64,000 nucleotides of DNA. Origin: Candidatus Corynebacterium avicola (GTDB taxonomy: Bacteria; Actinomycetota; Actinomycetes; Mycobacteriales; Mycobacteriaceae). The stretch spans positions 34,607 through 98,606 of the forward strand of contig DXGC01000070.1 in assembly GCA_019114135.1 (NCBI GenBank), written 5' to 3'. The position numbers and the translations under genes were made by a program. This document shows, in pieces, positions 16,368-24,578 of the stretch (within the stretch, counting starts at the first letter, position 1; every line of letters starts with the position of its first letter). A model generated the notes under the pieces. That model worked only from the letters and a program-made list of their open reading frames with translations, was not told where the DNA came from and did not search any database.

Positions 16368-16907
16368 CTCACGCTCCAACGCAGGAGTGTCATCCATCAC
16401 ACCTCTGCCGATTCCCACATCGCGATACCTGCAGGTCAGGGGTGGCGCAACGTGGCCAGGAATAAGGCGCAGGTGTGATAGATCAAGCCGCCTCGGCCGA
16501 AGCGTCCTATAAGTCTCTTCCAGGCAACGGTTGCGGCCCCCGTGATCCGCTCGTAGGATCATGTGGTTCGTGCCCGCCATCCTGGCGGACGCTGCTACCC
16601 GGTACGCGTCGTACACAGTGACCGGGACACCACAATCCGGCTGGCCACACTGCCTCACACAGAACGCCACCAGCAGGTGACGTCCTGACACCGCCGGCCC
16701 CGACAGGCCACTTCCGACAACGCACGCCCTCGATCTCTTCGGGGGCGTCAATGTCGTGGTCAGGGCATACGCAGCGTCCCGCCCGTCCCCGAGCACGGGC
16801 ACGACACCGCTGTGACGAGTGACTCGCCGTCGCAGCCCGAACCCCGACGTTCGCACCCGCCACCAGCGGGTAGGCCGCGTCGGCGCTGTACATGGGAGGA
16901 CGACCCA
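16368..16907. other. Long intergenic region before the efflux gene
   Basis: About 540 bases with no supported gene. TGATCC (16543-16548) and GGATCA (16556-16561) form a six-base dyad that overlaps a TAGGAT hexamer, a possible promoter and operator. The plus frame open from 16812 has no ribosome site and low-complexity composition, so I leave it out of the downstream gene. A long leader or a small RNA is possible, but I see no known RNA family. Confidence 0.4.
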
Positions 16908-18428
16908 ATGTCTCACGACCACGACGCTTCCGGCGGAGCACCCGCCGACCAGAACACGACCGAGGCCCCCGGCGCCGGAGTGAACGCCGGCCTGCTCATC
17001 GGCATCCTCGTCGCCGCAGCTTTCGTCGCGATCCTCAACGAGACCGCACTGTCGAACGCGCTGCCGTCGCTGATGACCGAGTTCAACGTCACCGAGAGCA
17101 CCGCACAGTGGCTGACCACCATGTTCATGCTGACCATGGCGGTGGTGATCCCCACGACCGGTTACCTCATGGAACGGCTGACCCTGCGCACGATCTACAC
17201 GATCGCCCTCTCACTCTTCCTCGCCGGCAGCATCATCGCTGCCGCGGCACCGGCCTTCGCACTGCTGCTGATCGCCCGCGTCCTGCAGGCCGCCGGTACC
17301 GCGCTGATCATCCCGTTGCTGATGACCACCATCATGATCCTCATCCCGGTGGATCGACGTGGTTCGGTGTTTGGTCTGGTCACCATCGTCATGGCCGTCG
17401 GCCCCGCCGTCGGCCCGACCTTCGCGGGCCTGATCCTGGAGGTCTCCAGCTGGCGCTGGATCTTCCTCGTGATGATCCCGCTGGCACTGATCGCACTGCT
17501 CATGGGTCTGTGGCAGATCCGCAACTACAACGAGCCGTCCAACCCGCCGTTCGACCTGGTGTCGGTGTTCCTCTCCGCCATCGGTTTCGGCGCGACGATC
17601 TACGGTCTCTCCGGCCTCGGCGAGATCGCCGAGAGCTTCCCGGTGGTCGCGGTGATCTGCCTGGTCGTTGGCCTCGCCGTGCTCGTGGTGTTCTTCCGTC
17701 GCCAGGGTGCGCTGATGCGTGCCGAGGCTGCCGGCGACCACAAGGCTCCGCTGCTGAACACCACCCCGCTGAAGATCCGGGAGTTTTCCTGGTCGCTCGG
17801 CCTGATGCTGCTGAGCTTCGGTACGATGTTCGGCTTCATCATCATCATGCCGATCTTCGGCCAGACCGTCCTGGGGCTCTCCGAGCTGCAGACCGGCCTG
17901 GTGTCGCTGCCCGGTGGTCTGGTCATGGGTGCCGCGGGTCCGATCATCGGTCGTCTCTACGACCGGATGGGCACCCGACCGCTGATCATCCCCGGCGGTG
18001 CGCTGCTGATGGCGGCCATGGGCCTGTTGCTGTTGCTCGACGAGAACAAGACCTTCTGGTACCTCACCGGCGTGGCTGTCGTGCTGATGCTGGGCCTGTC
18101 CTGCCTGATGACCCCGCTGATGTCGAACGCCCTGGCCGCCGTGCCGGACACCATGTCCTCGCACGGCTCGGCGATCCTCAACACCCTGCAGCAGATCGCC
18201 GGTGCCGCCGGTACCGCACTTTTCATCGCGGTGATGGGCTTCGGTTCCTCGAACTCCGGTGCCGCCGACCCCATCACGGCGCTGGTGGACGGTGTCCACG
18301 TCGCCTTCTACCTGGGTGCCGGCATCTCCGTGCTGGTGTTCGTGCTGGCCGTGGTGCTGCGCATCGACGCCCGTGACATCCCGAAGGAGCAGCGCGGCAG
18401 CGCCCCGCAGCGGGTCGACGCCGAGTAG
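16908..18428 (+). CDS. DHA2-type MFS multidrug efflux transporter
   Basis: A 506-residue transporter of the 14-helix drug:proton antiporter group. A polar N-terminus of about 25 residues is followed by helix 1 with the acidic motif LNETALSNALPSLM. Then come QWLTTMFMLTMAVVIPTTGYL, the RVLQAAGTALIIPLLMTT motif C-like helix, DRRGSVFGLV and VGPTFAG (motif C). The second half ends in a basic tail. Such proteins export dyes, biocides or antibiotics. Start ATG 16908 follows TGGGAGGA at good spacing. No adjacent regulator gene is present, but a strong dyad follows the stop. Confidence 0.9.
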   Translation: MSHDHDASGGAPADQNTTEAPGAGVNAGLLIGILVAAAFVAILNETALSNALPSLMTEFNVTESTAQWLTTMFMLTMAVVIPTTGYLMERLTLRTIYTIALSLFLAGSIIAAAAPAFALLLIARVLQAAGTALIIPLLMTTIMILIPVDRRGSVFGLVTIVMAVGPAVGPTFAGLILEVSSWRWIFLVMIPLALIALLMGLWQIRNYNEPSNPPFDLVSVFLSAIGFGATIYGLSGLGEIAESFPVVAVICLVVGLAVLVVFFRRQGALMRAEAAGDHKAPLLNTTPLKIREFSWSLGLMLLSFGTMFGFIIIMPIFGQTVLGLSELQTGLVSLPGGLVMGAAGPIIGRLYDRMGTRPLIIPGGALLMAAMGLLLLLDENKTFWYLTGVAVVLMLGLSCLMTPLMSNALAAVPDTMSSHGSAILNTLQQIAGAAGTALFIAVMGFGSSNSGAADPITALVDGVHVAFYLGAGISVLVFVLAVVLRIDARDIPKEQRGSAPQRVDAE

Positions 18429-18438
18429 ACGTTGCGTA

Positions 18439-18465
18439 GATACTACGCCGTTACTGCGTAGTATC
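18439..18465. promoter_or_regulatory. Ten-base dyad over a promoter
   Basis: GATACTACGC (18439-18448) is mirrored by GCGTAGTATC (18456-18465), with a third GCGTAG half-site at 18434-18439. TAGTAT (18459-18464) within the right arm is a good -10 box for the next gene. It has no T-run, so an operator is more likely than a terminator. Confidence 0.6.
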
Positions 18466-18471
18466 AGTGGG

Positions 18472-18963
18472 GTGAATGGCGTGACCCCACCACCTGGCCT
18501 GTTCCCGTCGGACGACAACGAGTCGTCCGGCGGGTTCGGTGTAGGTGGGGATAGTTTGAGAGCTGCCGAGGAGAAGCGGTCCCGCCGGAACCGCAGGCTC
18601 CTGATCATCGTCGCGATCTTCGCCGTGGTTGTGGCGGTCGGCGTGGCCTTCTTCCGGTGGTACTCGGAGTCCTACGTGGTACGTCCCGGTGGATTGGGGG
18701 AGAATGCCGCGCGGGCCGCGTGCGAGGACGCGGTGCGTATCGAGTCCGGGTACGGGGAGGACGCCGTCCTCGACCTCTGGGGTGCGACGATCGTTCCTGT
18801 CGACGGTGCTGATGGCGCCGACGAGACCGACCAGTGGCTGGTCGAGGGGCAGGTCTTCGCCGAGGAGATCCGCGGCGTGGACCCGGCCGACGGTTCCCGC
18901 ACCGACGGCGAAGAGTTCAGCTGCACGGTGGGGGAGGATGACGCGGTCGTCACGATGCGCTGA
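18472..18963 (+). CDS. Single-pass membrane protein, unknown function
   Basis: A 163-residue protein. The first 40 residues are polar and end in basic EEKRSRRNRR; one transmembrane helix follows (LLIIVAIFAVVVAVGVAFF), with an external C-terminal domain of about 100 residues. That domain has two Cys (AACEDAV, FSCTVGEDD) that could form a disulfide and no family I recognise. GTG 18472 is chosen because TAGTAT at 18459-18464 places transcription start there, making a leaderless message. It follows the efflux gene by 43 bases but seems to have its own promoter. Confidence 0.7.
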   Translation: MNGVTPPPGLFPSDDNESSGGFGVGGDSLRAAEEKRSRRNRRLLIIVAIFAVVVAVGVAFFRWYSESYVVRPGGLGENAARAACEDAVRIESGYGEDAVLDLWGATIVPVDGADGADETDQWLVEGQVFAEEIRGVDPADGSRTDGEEFSCTVGEDDAVVTMR

Positions 18964-18976
18964 AGCATCCGTCCGG

Positions 18977-20110
18977 TCAGGCCGGGCAGTTTGCTGCCCG
19001 GGAGTTGAGCTCCGACGTGCATTCGCCGTCGAGAACAGCGACCCCGACATCCGTCGGGCCGACATCCGCCGGCTCATTTGTCACCGTTGCTGGCGTGACG
19101 GGGGTTCCGTCGCTCCACCTGCCCATGTAGGAAAGGTCCTCGTCGCAGTTCTGCCCCGTCAGTGAACAACTCTGGAGGGCGTCGCCGGTCCGGTAGATCC
19201 CGTAGTAGCGCAGTGCGTCCTCGGGATGGAGCATGGTGTTCGGTGTCATGTGGGAGGCATCGAGCTTGTGGACCGTCCCGTGCCCGTCGCCGTGGACGGT
19301 GATGTGCTTCTTCTGGTCGTCCGGGAGGGTGTAGGCGTTGAACATCTCGATGCCGACGCGGTTGTCCATGATCTGGTCGTTGTCGTATCCCTCGACGACT
19401 ACACGAGCGTGTTCAGGGAGTTCGATCGGACCGGTGCCGAGACCTGCCGTGAAGGCCGGGGCGAGCTGGAAGAGCCACATCGCCTCGGAGCCCCAGCCTC
19501 TCTCGTCAGCCTTCTGTGCCAGGTAGGGGACGGCTCCGCCGCCCATGGAGTGGCCCACGATGCCGAGTCGGTCGAAGTCTCCGCGGGGAGCCAGTGCTTC
19601 GGCACCACCGATGGTCTTGTCCAGTGTCTTTATGCTTCCCTCGAAGTCGTACGGGTTGGTGGCCCAGGTCGAGAACACCACGACGTTCCCCTGGCTCACG
19701 TAGTGGTCGATGAGGTCTTTGTGCAGGACGCTCTGACCGGCGATCTGGGCGTCGATCCCCGACATCAGGCCGTGGACCAGCACCACCGTGGGGCGCTTCG
19801 CGTCATTGCAGTGACCACCGGTCAGTGGGGTCTCCGCGGACCCTTCGGGGGAGTAGACGATGGTTTTCTGGGTCGGGTCGTCGGGGTTGACCGTGGTTGT
19901 CGAACTCGACCCGCAGGGGCCTGCCGATCCCGGTCCCTCCGACGGCTGCGCAGGCGGGTGGACGATCTGGCCACTGGACGAGGCCGGGGCGGCCGACGCC
20001 AGCGGTGCCACTGCAATGGCGAGAAGTGCAGCAAAAGCCGCACACAGGGCGGTGAAGAAGGGGATGCGGTGACCGGGCGATGCCGGGCGGTATACCTCTT
20101 GAAGTGTCAT
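18977..20110 (-). CDS. Secreted alpha/beta hydrolase (lipase/esterase-like)
   Basis: A 377-residue exported protein. The signal peptide has a basic start, the core FTALCAAFAALLAIAVAPLASA and a likely AxA cleavage at about 40. The hydrolase core shows the oxyanion segment PTVVLVHGLMSG, the nucleophile elbow GIVGHSMGGGA (Ser) and a late GDGHGTVH stretch that may supply the His. A dozen more residues after HEALDRY-like sequence include paired Cys (SCSLTGQNC, GEC...NCP) suited to disulfides outside the cell. Its length and elbow resemble cutinase-like or BAAT-type esterases of actinobacteria. The substrate is not known. It stands alone. Confidence 0.82.
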   Translation of the reverse strand: MTLQEVYRPASPGHRIPFFTALCAAFAALLAIAVAPLASAAPASSSGQIVHPPAQPSEGPGSAGPCGSSSTTTVNPDDPTQKTIVYSPEGSAETPLTGGHCNDAKRPTVVLVHGLMSGIDAQIAGQSVLHKDLIDHYVSQGNVVVFSTWATNPYDFEGSIKTLDKTIGGAEALAPRGDFDRLGIVGHSMGGGAVPYLAQKADERGWGSEAMWLFQLAPAFTAGLGTGPIELPEHARVVVEGYDNDQIMDNRVGIEMFNAYTLPDDQKKHITVHGDGHGTVHKLDASHMTPNTMLHPEDALRYYGIYRTGDALQSCSLTGQNCDEDLSYMGRWSDGTPVTPATVTNEPADVGPTDVGVAVLDGECTSELNSRAANCPA

Positions 20111-20260
20111 GATGGGACGGAGTTCCTTTCAGGGAACGGGGGTGAGGGGTGTCAGCAACCCTATTGTTCTCAAGAGGAACATTAGATACCCCGTTCCGTC
20201 TGGCGGCACAGTTGACGGTTTACAGCGCTACCGGGGGTACCTAGCTGGCGAGAGGTCTGA

Positions 20261-21085
20261 TCAGCCAGGCAGGAAGCTCATGACATCCTCGACGAAACGC
20301 CGGGGCGCGTCACGGTGTACCCAGTGTCCGGCTCCGTCATAGGTCGTCACCTCGACCCCCAGGGCGGACATCCTGTCAGCATCCTCACCAGGGACGGACC
20401 CGTGTTCACCGCGAATCAGCCGAGTGGGCGTTGGAAGACCACGCAGGTCTTCCCACAGTCTCTCCCGGTCGGGGTCGGGCAGAGGGAGGGCACGGTGTAA
20501 GCCGACGACGTCCGTCCTGCGCCTCCACCGACCGTCAGCCTGCTGTACCAGTCCGTAGCGGGGATGACCGGTCCCGGGTCTCCGGGACCCGACCGCGCTC
20601 TCGGCCTCGGTGTAGGTGGCGAAGGATTCCTGCGGGACCGGGCGGTTGCGGAGGGACTCCCGTTGATCCGGGGTGAAGTCCCGGGGAAGTGAGTCCACGA
20701 GGACGACCGGTCCGAACAGTCCGGGGTGCCGGGTCGCGAAGGAGACGGCGATGTATCCGCCGAGGGAATGCCCGATGACGGGGAGTGGTCCCTGGGAGTC
20801 CAGTCCGGTCTGTGCCATGAATTCCCGCAGGTCGTCGACGTAGGACCTGAGCGAGTAGTCGCTGTCGGGGCTCCAGGCGCTCTCGCCGTGACCGCGATGG
20901 TCAGGTGCGTGGACACTCCAGCGGTCGGCGAAGTCCGGGGCGGTGTGTCGCCAGGTTCCCCGGGCTGAGCTGTAGCCGCCGTGGAGCAGGAGAAGAGCAG
21001 GGTTGGACGGATCTCCCCACCGGAGGTGGTGGTGGCGACGCCCAGCGATCGTGGTCCACCCGTCCCGTCCTGCCGAGATCTCCAC
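20261..21085 (-). CDS. Alpha/beta hydrolase next to IclR
   Basis: A 274-residue cytosolic alpha/beta hydrolase. The motifs are LLLLHGGYSSARGTW (oxyanion), DHRGHGES, GHSLGGYIA (nucleophile Ser) and GAGHWVHRDAP (His). The most likely start is GTG 21085, six bases past the IclR stop codon. It has no good ribosome site, so translation may depend on the upstream gene. It is the second gene of an IclR operon at the edge of the aromatic cluster, so it may cleave an ester or lactone substrate of the pathway, but it is not needed for the core route because a better C-C hydrolase candidate lies at 28243. Confidence 0.8.
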   Translation of the reverse strand: MEISAGRDGWTTIAGRRHHHLRWGDPSNPALLLLHGGYSSARGTWRHTAPDFADRWSVHAPDHRGHGESAWSPDSDYSLRSYVDDLREFMAQTGLDSQGPLPVIGHSLGGYIAVSFATRHPGLFGPVVLVDSLPRDFTPDQRESLRNRPVPQESFATYTEAESAVGSRRPGTGHPRYGLVQQADGRWRRRTDVVGLHRALPLPDPDRERLWEDLRGLPTPTRLIRGEHGSVPGEDADRMSALGVEVTTYDGAGHWVHRDAPRRFVEDVMSFLPG

Positions 21086-21090
21086 GATGG

Positions 21091-21888
21091 TCAGGCGGTC
21101 TGCCGTTGTGTGGCGGCGGTCAGTGTCCGGGACGCTGCCTCCCCCACGGTGCGGAGGATGTACTCGACCTCGCGGGGACGGAAGGTCTCGGTGTGGCCCG
21201 AAATGGACAGCGAGGCGACCGGGCAACCGGATCCATCGGTCACGGGAACCGCGACGCAGCTCAGGTTGGTGAGGCACTCTCCCCGGTCGTAGGCGATCCC
21301 GGTACGTCGGATCTGCGCGAACTCCGCCCGGAGTTTGCTCTCCTCGGTGATCGTCGTGTCCGTCCACCTCTGACGGGGAACAGCGAGGGCCATCTCGAGT
21401 TCGCTGGAGTTCGACGCGACCAGGACCTTGCCCGCACCTGTGCAGTAGGTGGGCATCCGACCGCCGATTCGGCTCGGGGTCTCGAGTCGTGTCCGTCCTT
21501 CGAGCTTGTTGAGGTAGACCACCTGGGTGCCTTCCAGGACCCCCAACTGGACGGTCATGCCTGTCGCGGAGAACAGCTCGGTGAGAAACGGGGTCAGAAG
21601 GTTCCGTAGCCGGTCGTGGGTGGCCACGGTGCCCTGTGCGCCGAGGCCGCGGAGTGTCGTGCCGAAACGGTAGGCCGTGCCGACCCGTTCCACCATCCCG
21701 TTCTCCTCGAGGTTCCCGAGGATCCGGTAGGCGGTCGACTTGCTGAGTCCCGAGCGGCGCGCGATCTCACTCACGCCGATTCCGTTGTTGGCATCGCGTC
21801 GGAAAGCCCTGAGTACGGCGACGGCCTTGTCGACCGAGGTCATGTCCTTCGCGTTCGCGCACGTCTTGTCTGCAGTGGGAGTAGTCAT
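21091..21888 (-). CDS. IclR-family transcriptional regulator
   Basis: A 265-residue IclR protein. The N-terminal winged helix is SVDKAVAVLRAF..NGIGVSEIARRSGLSKSTAYRILGNLEENGMVERV. The C-terminal ligand domain contains LGVLEGTQVVYLNKLEG, PTYCTGAGKVLVAS and RGECLTNLSCVAVPVTD. IclR proteins bind aromatic acids or short acids and either activate or repress catabolic genes. ATG 21888 follows GAAGAGGACC. It is divergent from the XRE-cupin gene and is the best local candidate for the 17-bp palindrome found before two pathway units. Confidence 0.9.
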   Translation of the reverse strand: MTTPTADKTCANAKDMTSVDKAVAVLRAFRRDANNGIGVSEIARRSGLSKSTAYRILGNLEENGMVERVGTAYRFGTTLRGLGAQGTVATHDRLRNLLTPFLTELFSATGMTVQLGVLEGTQVVYLNKLEGRTRLETPSRIGGRMPTYCTGAGKVLVASNSSELEMALAVPRQRWTDTTITEESKLRAEFAQIRRTGIAYDRGECLTNLSCVAVPVTDGSGCPVASLSISGHTETFRPREVEYILRTVGEAASRTLTAATQRQTA

Positions 21889-21918
21889 GTCCCTGGTCCT
21901 CTTCTCTGGTGAGGTCTG

Positions 21919-21960
21919 TATGAAGTGGTGTTGTGTCGTCAGGGGACAGTTCACTTCATA
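21919..21960. promoter_or_regulatory. Widely spaced nine-base inverted repeat
   Basis: TATGAAGTG (21919-21927) is mirrored exactly by CACTTCATA (21952-21960). It lies between the IclR and XRE-cupin genes, closer to IclR. GTGAAGTA also occurs near 21990. The wide spacing suits two dimers or a looped site; the binding protein is not known. Confidence 0.5.
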
Positions 21961-22029
21961 GATGCAAACTTCGCCAGGGGATCGGTAGGGTGAAGTAGAC
22001 CGACACGATCGACGGAAAGCGGGTCAAAA

Positions 22030-22608
22030 ATGAGTGCTACAGGTCACATTCTTGCCCGAAACATCAAACTTCACCGGCAACATCAGGACCTGTCGATGCA
22101 ACAACTGGCGAATCTGTCTGGTGTATCAAAACAGACCATTATCGACGTCGAAGGGCAGCGGGGGAACCCCACCATCGACACGCTGGAGAGGGTTGCAGGG
22201 GCACTCGGAATGACGGTGCGGGCCCTCGTCTCCGATGTCGGGGCCGATGTCATGCACAAGTCCGGGGACGCGGCGAGGTGGCATGTCCAGAAACAGTTGG
22301 ACGTCCGTCGACTGGACTCCATCTACGGGTCGGGCTACGTGGTCAATTCACTCATCCGACTGGTGGCAGACCGTCACGGACGGAGTGCCTTCACGGGGCC
22401 GCGCGGCATGTTGCGTCACTGCTTCGTCATTGAAGGTGAGGTGGAACTGGGTCCGGAGGGCCGGACGGTGGTCGCCGGCGTGGGGGATTTTGTCCGCTTC
22501 CCGGGGGAGGGGGCGCACATCATCGCCCCCGTCGCGAAGTCGTCCCTGGTCTTCGTGTGCTCGACGATGCCGCAACAGTCCTTGTCCGGGCTCGAGGACC
22601 CGTTCTGA
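22030..22608 (+). CDS. XRE-cupin transcriptional regulator
   Basis: A 192-residue regulator. The N-terminal helix-turn-helix of the Cro/CI type runs through ARNIKLHRQHQDLSMQQLANLSGVSKQTIIDVEGQRGNPTIDTLERVAGALGM. The C-terminal half is a small cupin barrel with EGEVELGPEGRTVVAGVGDFVRFPGEGAHIIAPVA, which binds a small ligand in related proteins. Such proteins control amino-acid, polyamine or aromatic catabolism. It is divergent from IclR and converges with the oxidoreductase gene 34 bases away. Its target could be the adjacent pathway genes. Confidence 0.87.
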   Translation: MSATGHILARNIKLHRQHQDLSMQQLANLSGVSKQTIIDVEGQRGNPTIDTLERVAGALGMTVRALVSDVGADVMHKSGDAARWHVQKQLDVRRLDSIYGSGYVVNSLIRLVADRHGRSAFTGPRGMLRHCFVIEGEVELGPEGRTVVAGVGDFVRFPGEGAHIIAPVAKSSLVFVCSTMPQQSLSGLEDPF

Positions 22609-22642
22609 TGCACGAGCAGTGACCGCAGTGTCCTCAGTGACC

Positions 22643-23611
22643 TCAGGGGAACTCGACGACGATCTTGCCCAGCGTGCCGGTGTCGAGCATCCGACGGTAG
22701 CCGTCGGGGATGTCGTCGAAACCGATGGTCTCGACATTGGGGCGGGCACCGCCGGAGTCGATCGCCCTCAGCAGCGCGCCGAACTCGTCCCTGGTGCAAC
22801 CGGTCGAGCCGATCACGCTGAGCTGCTGGTAGAAGATCCGCTCAAGCTCCGACGGGGGCATGCCGCCGCTGGTGGCACCTGCGATGACGATCTTGCCGCC
22901 GGGCCGCAGCGCCCGCAGCGAGTGCTTCCACGTGGCCTCACCGATCGTCTCGATCACGGCGTCCACCCGGTTCGGGACCCGCTCACCGGGTTCAAGGACG
23001 ACGTCCGCACCGCACTGCGCCGCGAACTCCCGCTTCTCCGGGGTGCGGGCCGTCGCGTAGACCACCGCCCCGGCCTGTTTGGCCAGGGCGATCGCCGCAC
23101 TGGCGACTCCACCGTTTCCTCCCTGGACCAGGACCCGCGAACCCGGCGTGACCTCGGCACGGGTGAACAGCATCCGGTAGGCGGTGCCCCAAGCCACCCC
23201 GAGGCAGGCAGCGGCAGCGAAGCTGATGGAGGACGGCTTCTCGACGACCATCTCGTCCGGGACGATGACGTAGTCGGCCAGGGTCCCGTTGATCGTCTCG
23301 GACATGAGTGACCGCTTCGGGTCCATCGTCGAGTCACCACCACCCCGGTTGGCGTCACCCATGACCGGGTAGATCACGACCTCACGTCCGTCATCGGTGA
23401 CGCCGGCCCCCTCACACCCCAGGATGATGGGGATGCGCTCCTTGGGATGACCCACCCCGCGCAGCGTCCAGATGTCGTGCGGGTTCAGCGATGCCGCTCG
23501 CAGACGGATGCGGGTCCAACCCTCCGGGGCCTCGGGGGTGTCCACCTCCTTGAGCTCGAGCCCTTCGAAGGGGTCATCGTAGTTCTGGGACGTTGCCACG
23601 GCGGCGCGCAT
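22643..23611 (-). CDS. Quinone-oxidoreductase-like MDR dehydrogenase
   Basis: A 322-residue medium-chain dehydrogenase/reductase. It has the GroES-like N-terminal half and a Rossmann half with QGGNGGVASAAIALAKQAGA for NAD(P)H. The catalytic and structural zinc cysteines of alcohol dehydrogenases are absent, so it belongs with the zinc-free quinone reductases and enoyl reductases. Start ATG 23611 has a perfect AGGAGG five bases upstream. It is divergent from the dienoate hydratase, and the 17-bp palindrome lies between them, so it is probably coregulated with the aromatic pathway. Its substrate is open: a quinone, enone or side-chain ketone. Confidence 0.85.
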   Translation of the reverse strand: MRAAVATSQNYDDPFEGLELKEVDTPEAPEGWTRIRLRAASLNPHDIWTLRGVGHPKERIPIILGCEGAGVTDDGREVVIYPVMGDANRGGGDSTMDPKRSLMSETINGTLADYVIVPDEMVVEKPSSISFAAAACLGVAWGTAYRMLFTRAEVTPGSRVLVQGGNGGVASAAIALAKQAGAVVYATARTPEKREFAAQCGADVVLEPGERVPNRVDAVIETIGEATWKHSLRALRPGGKIVIAGATSGGMPPSELERIFYQQLSVIGSTGCTRDEFGALLRAIDSGGARPNVETIGFDDIPDGYRRMLDTGTLGKIVVEFP

Positions 23612-23681
23612 AGGTTCCTCCTGATCGGGTGGTCTGTGACGTGCCTCATTGTGGACGGGCTGATCGGGGCGCCACAGCCCC

Positions 23682-23702
23682 GTGTTCCGGACACCGGAAC
23701 AC
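23682..23702. promoter_or_regulatory. Pathway operator, copy 1
   Basis: GTTCCGG ACA CCGGAAC (23684-23700) is a perfect seven-base dyad, extended one GT/AC step on each side. The same 17 positions recur at 33204-33220 with two changes. It lies in the divergent promoter region of the oxidoreductase and the hydratase-dioxygenase operon. Confidence 0.75.
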
Positions 23703-23743
23703 ACGGTGGAACCGTGCTGCACGGGTGCCAGAAGATTGTGTCC

Positions 23744-24550
23744 ATGAACACAACACCTTCCCTGGACATCGAGGAAGCGGCTCGCTCGCTGGCCCGCGCG
23801 GAAGCCGACGTGACCGGCATCGAACCGCTCACCACCACCTATCCCGGACTCACGGTCGAGGACGCCTACCGGATCCAGCGCGTGAACACGGAGGCCCGAA
23901 CGGTCCGGGGGGAGCGGATCACCGGACGCAAGATCGGCCTGACCTCGCTCGCCATGCAGAAGCAGCTCGGCGTCGACCAGCCCGACTTCGGCGCGATCAC
24001 CGACGCCCTCGAGGTGCCGGACGGGTCCTCCCTCGACCCTGAGCTGTTCGTGAAGTCGCGTCTGGAGCCGGAGTTCGCCGTCGAACTGGGGCGTGACCTC
24101 CCTGCCGAGCCGACCTACGAGGACGTGCGGGACGCAGTGAGTGCGGTGGGGCTCGCCTTCGAGGTGATCGACTCGCGCATCGCCGACTGGAAGATCACCT
24201 TGCCCGACACCGTGGCCGACAACGCGTCCATGGCCCGGGTCGTCTGGGGGGAGTTCCGACCGGCGACCACTGACCTGCTGGAGGAACTCCCTGGGGCCGT
24301 GATCACCATGTTCCGTGACGACGAGCAGGTCGCACAGGGTGCCGGGTCCGCCGTTCTCGGGGATCCGATCCTCTCCGTCCACTGGCTCGCCCGCGCGCTC
24401 GGCGCACAGGGCGACACGCTCAAGGCCGGCGACAAGGTGCTCTCCGGCGCCGTCGACGCAGCCGTCGACTTCACCCCCGGTTCCCGGTGGCGGGCGGAGT
24501 GCCCCGGTTTCTCCACCGTGGAACTGAACTCCGCGACCGCCCGAGACTGA
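23744..24550 (+). CDS. 2-keto-4-pentenoate hydratase (MhpD/TodG family)
   Basis: A 268-residue hydratase of the fumarylacetoacetase-like superfamily that adds water to 2-hydroxypenta-2,4-dienoate to give 4-hydroxy-2-oxovalerate. Family segments are GRKIGLTSLAMQKQLGVDQPDFGAI, the metal-binding pair in LEPEFAVELG, FEVIDSRIADWK and VLGDPILSVHWLARALG. ATG 23744 has only a weak ribosome site; its promoter must lie near the palindrome just upstream. It is the first gene of the main catabolic operon, which runs with short gaps and overlaps to 33141. Confidence 0.92.
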   Translation: MNTTPSLDIEEAARSLARAEADVTGIEPLTTTYPGLTVEDAYRIQRVNTEARTVRGERITGRKIGLTSLAMQKQLGVDQPDFGAITDALEVPDGSSLDPELFVKSRLEPEFAVELGRDLPAEPTYEDVRDAVSAVGLAFEVIDSRIADWKITLPDTVADNASMARVVWGEFRPATTDLLEELPGAVITMFRDDEQVAQGAGSAVLGDPILSVHWLARALGAQGDTLKAGDKVLSGAVDAAVDFTPGSRWRAECPGFSTVELNSATARD

Positions 24551-24578
24551 CCCGACCAGCCAGAGAGGTAGGTTTCCC

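Noticed and set aside
16812..16907. N-terminal extension of the DHA2 efflux protein from GTG 16812
   Set aside because: ATG 16908 has a well-placed GGGAGGA, while the extension is low-complexity Pro/Arg.
17211..18608. Long minus-strand frame opposite the DHA2 efflux gene
   Set aside because: His/Arg/Asp/Gln-rich shadow translation; the plus strand shows clear transmembrane segments.
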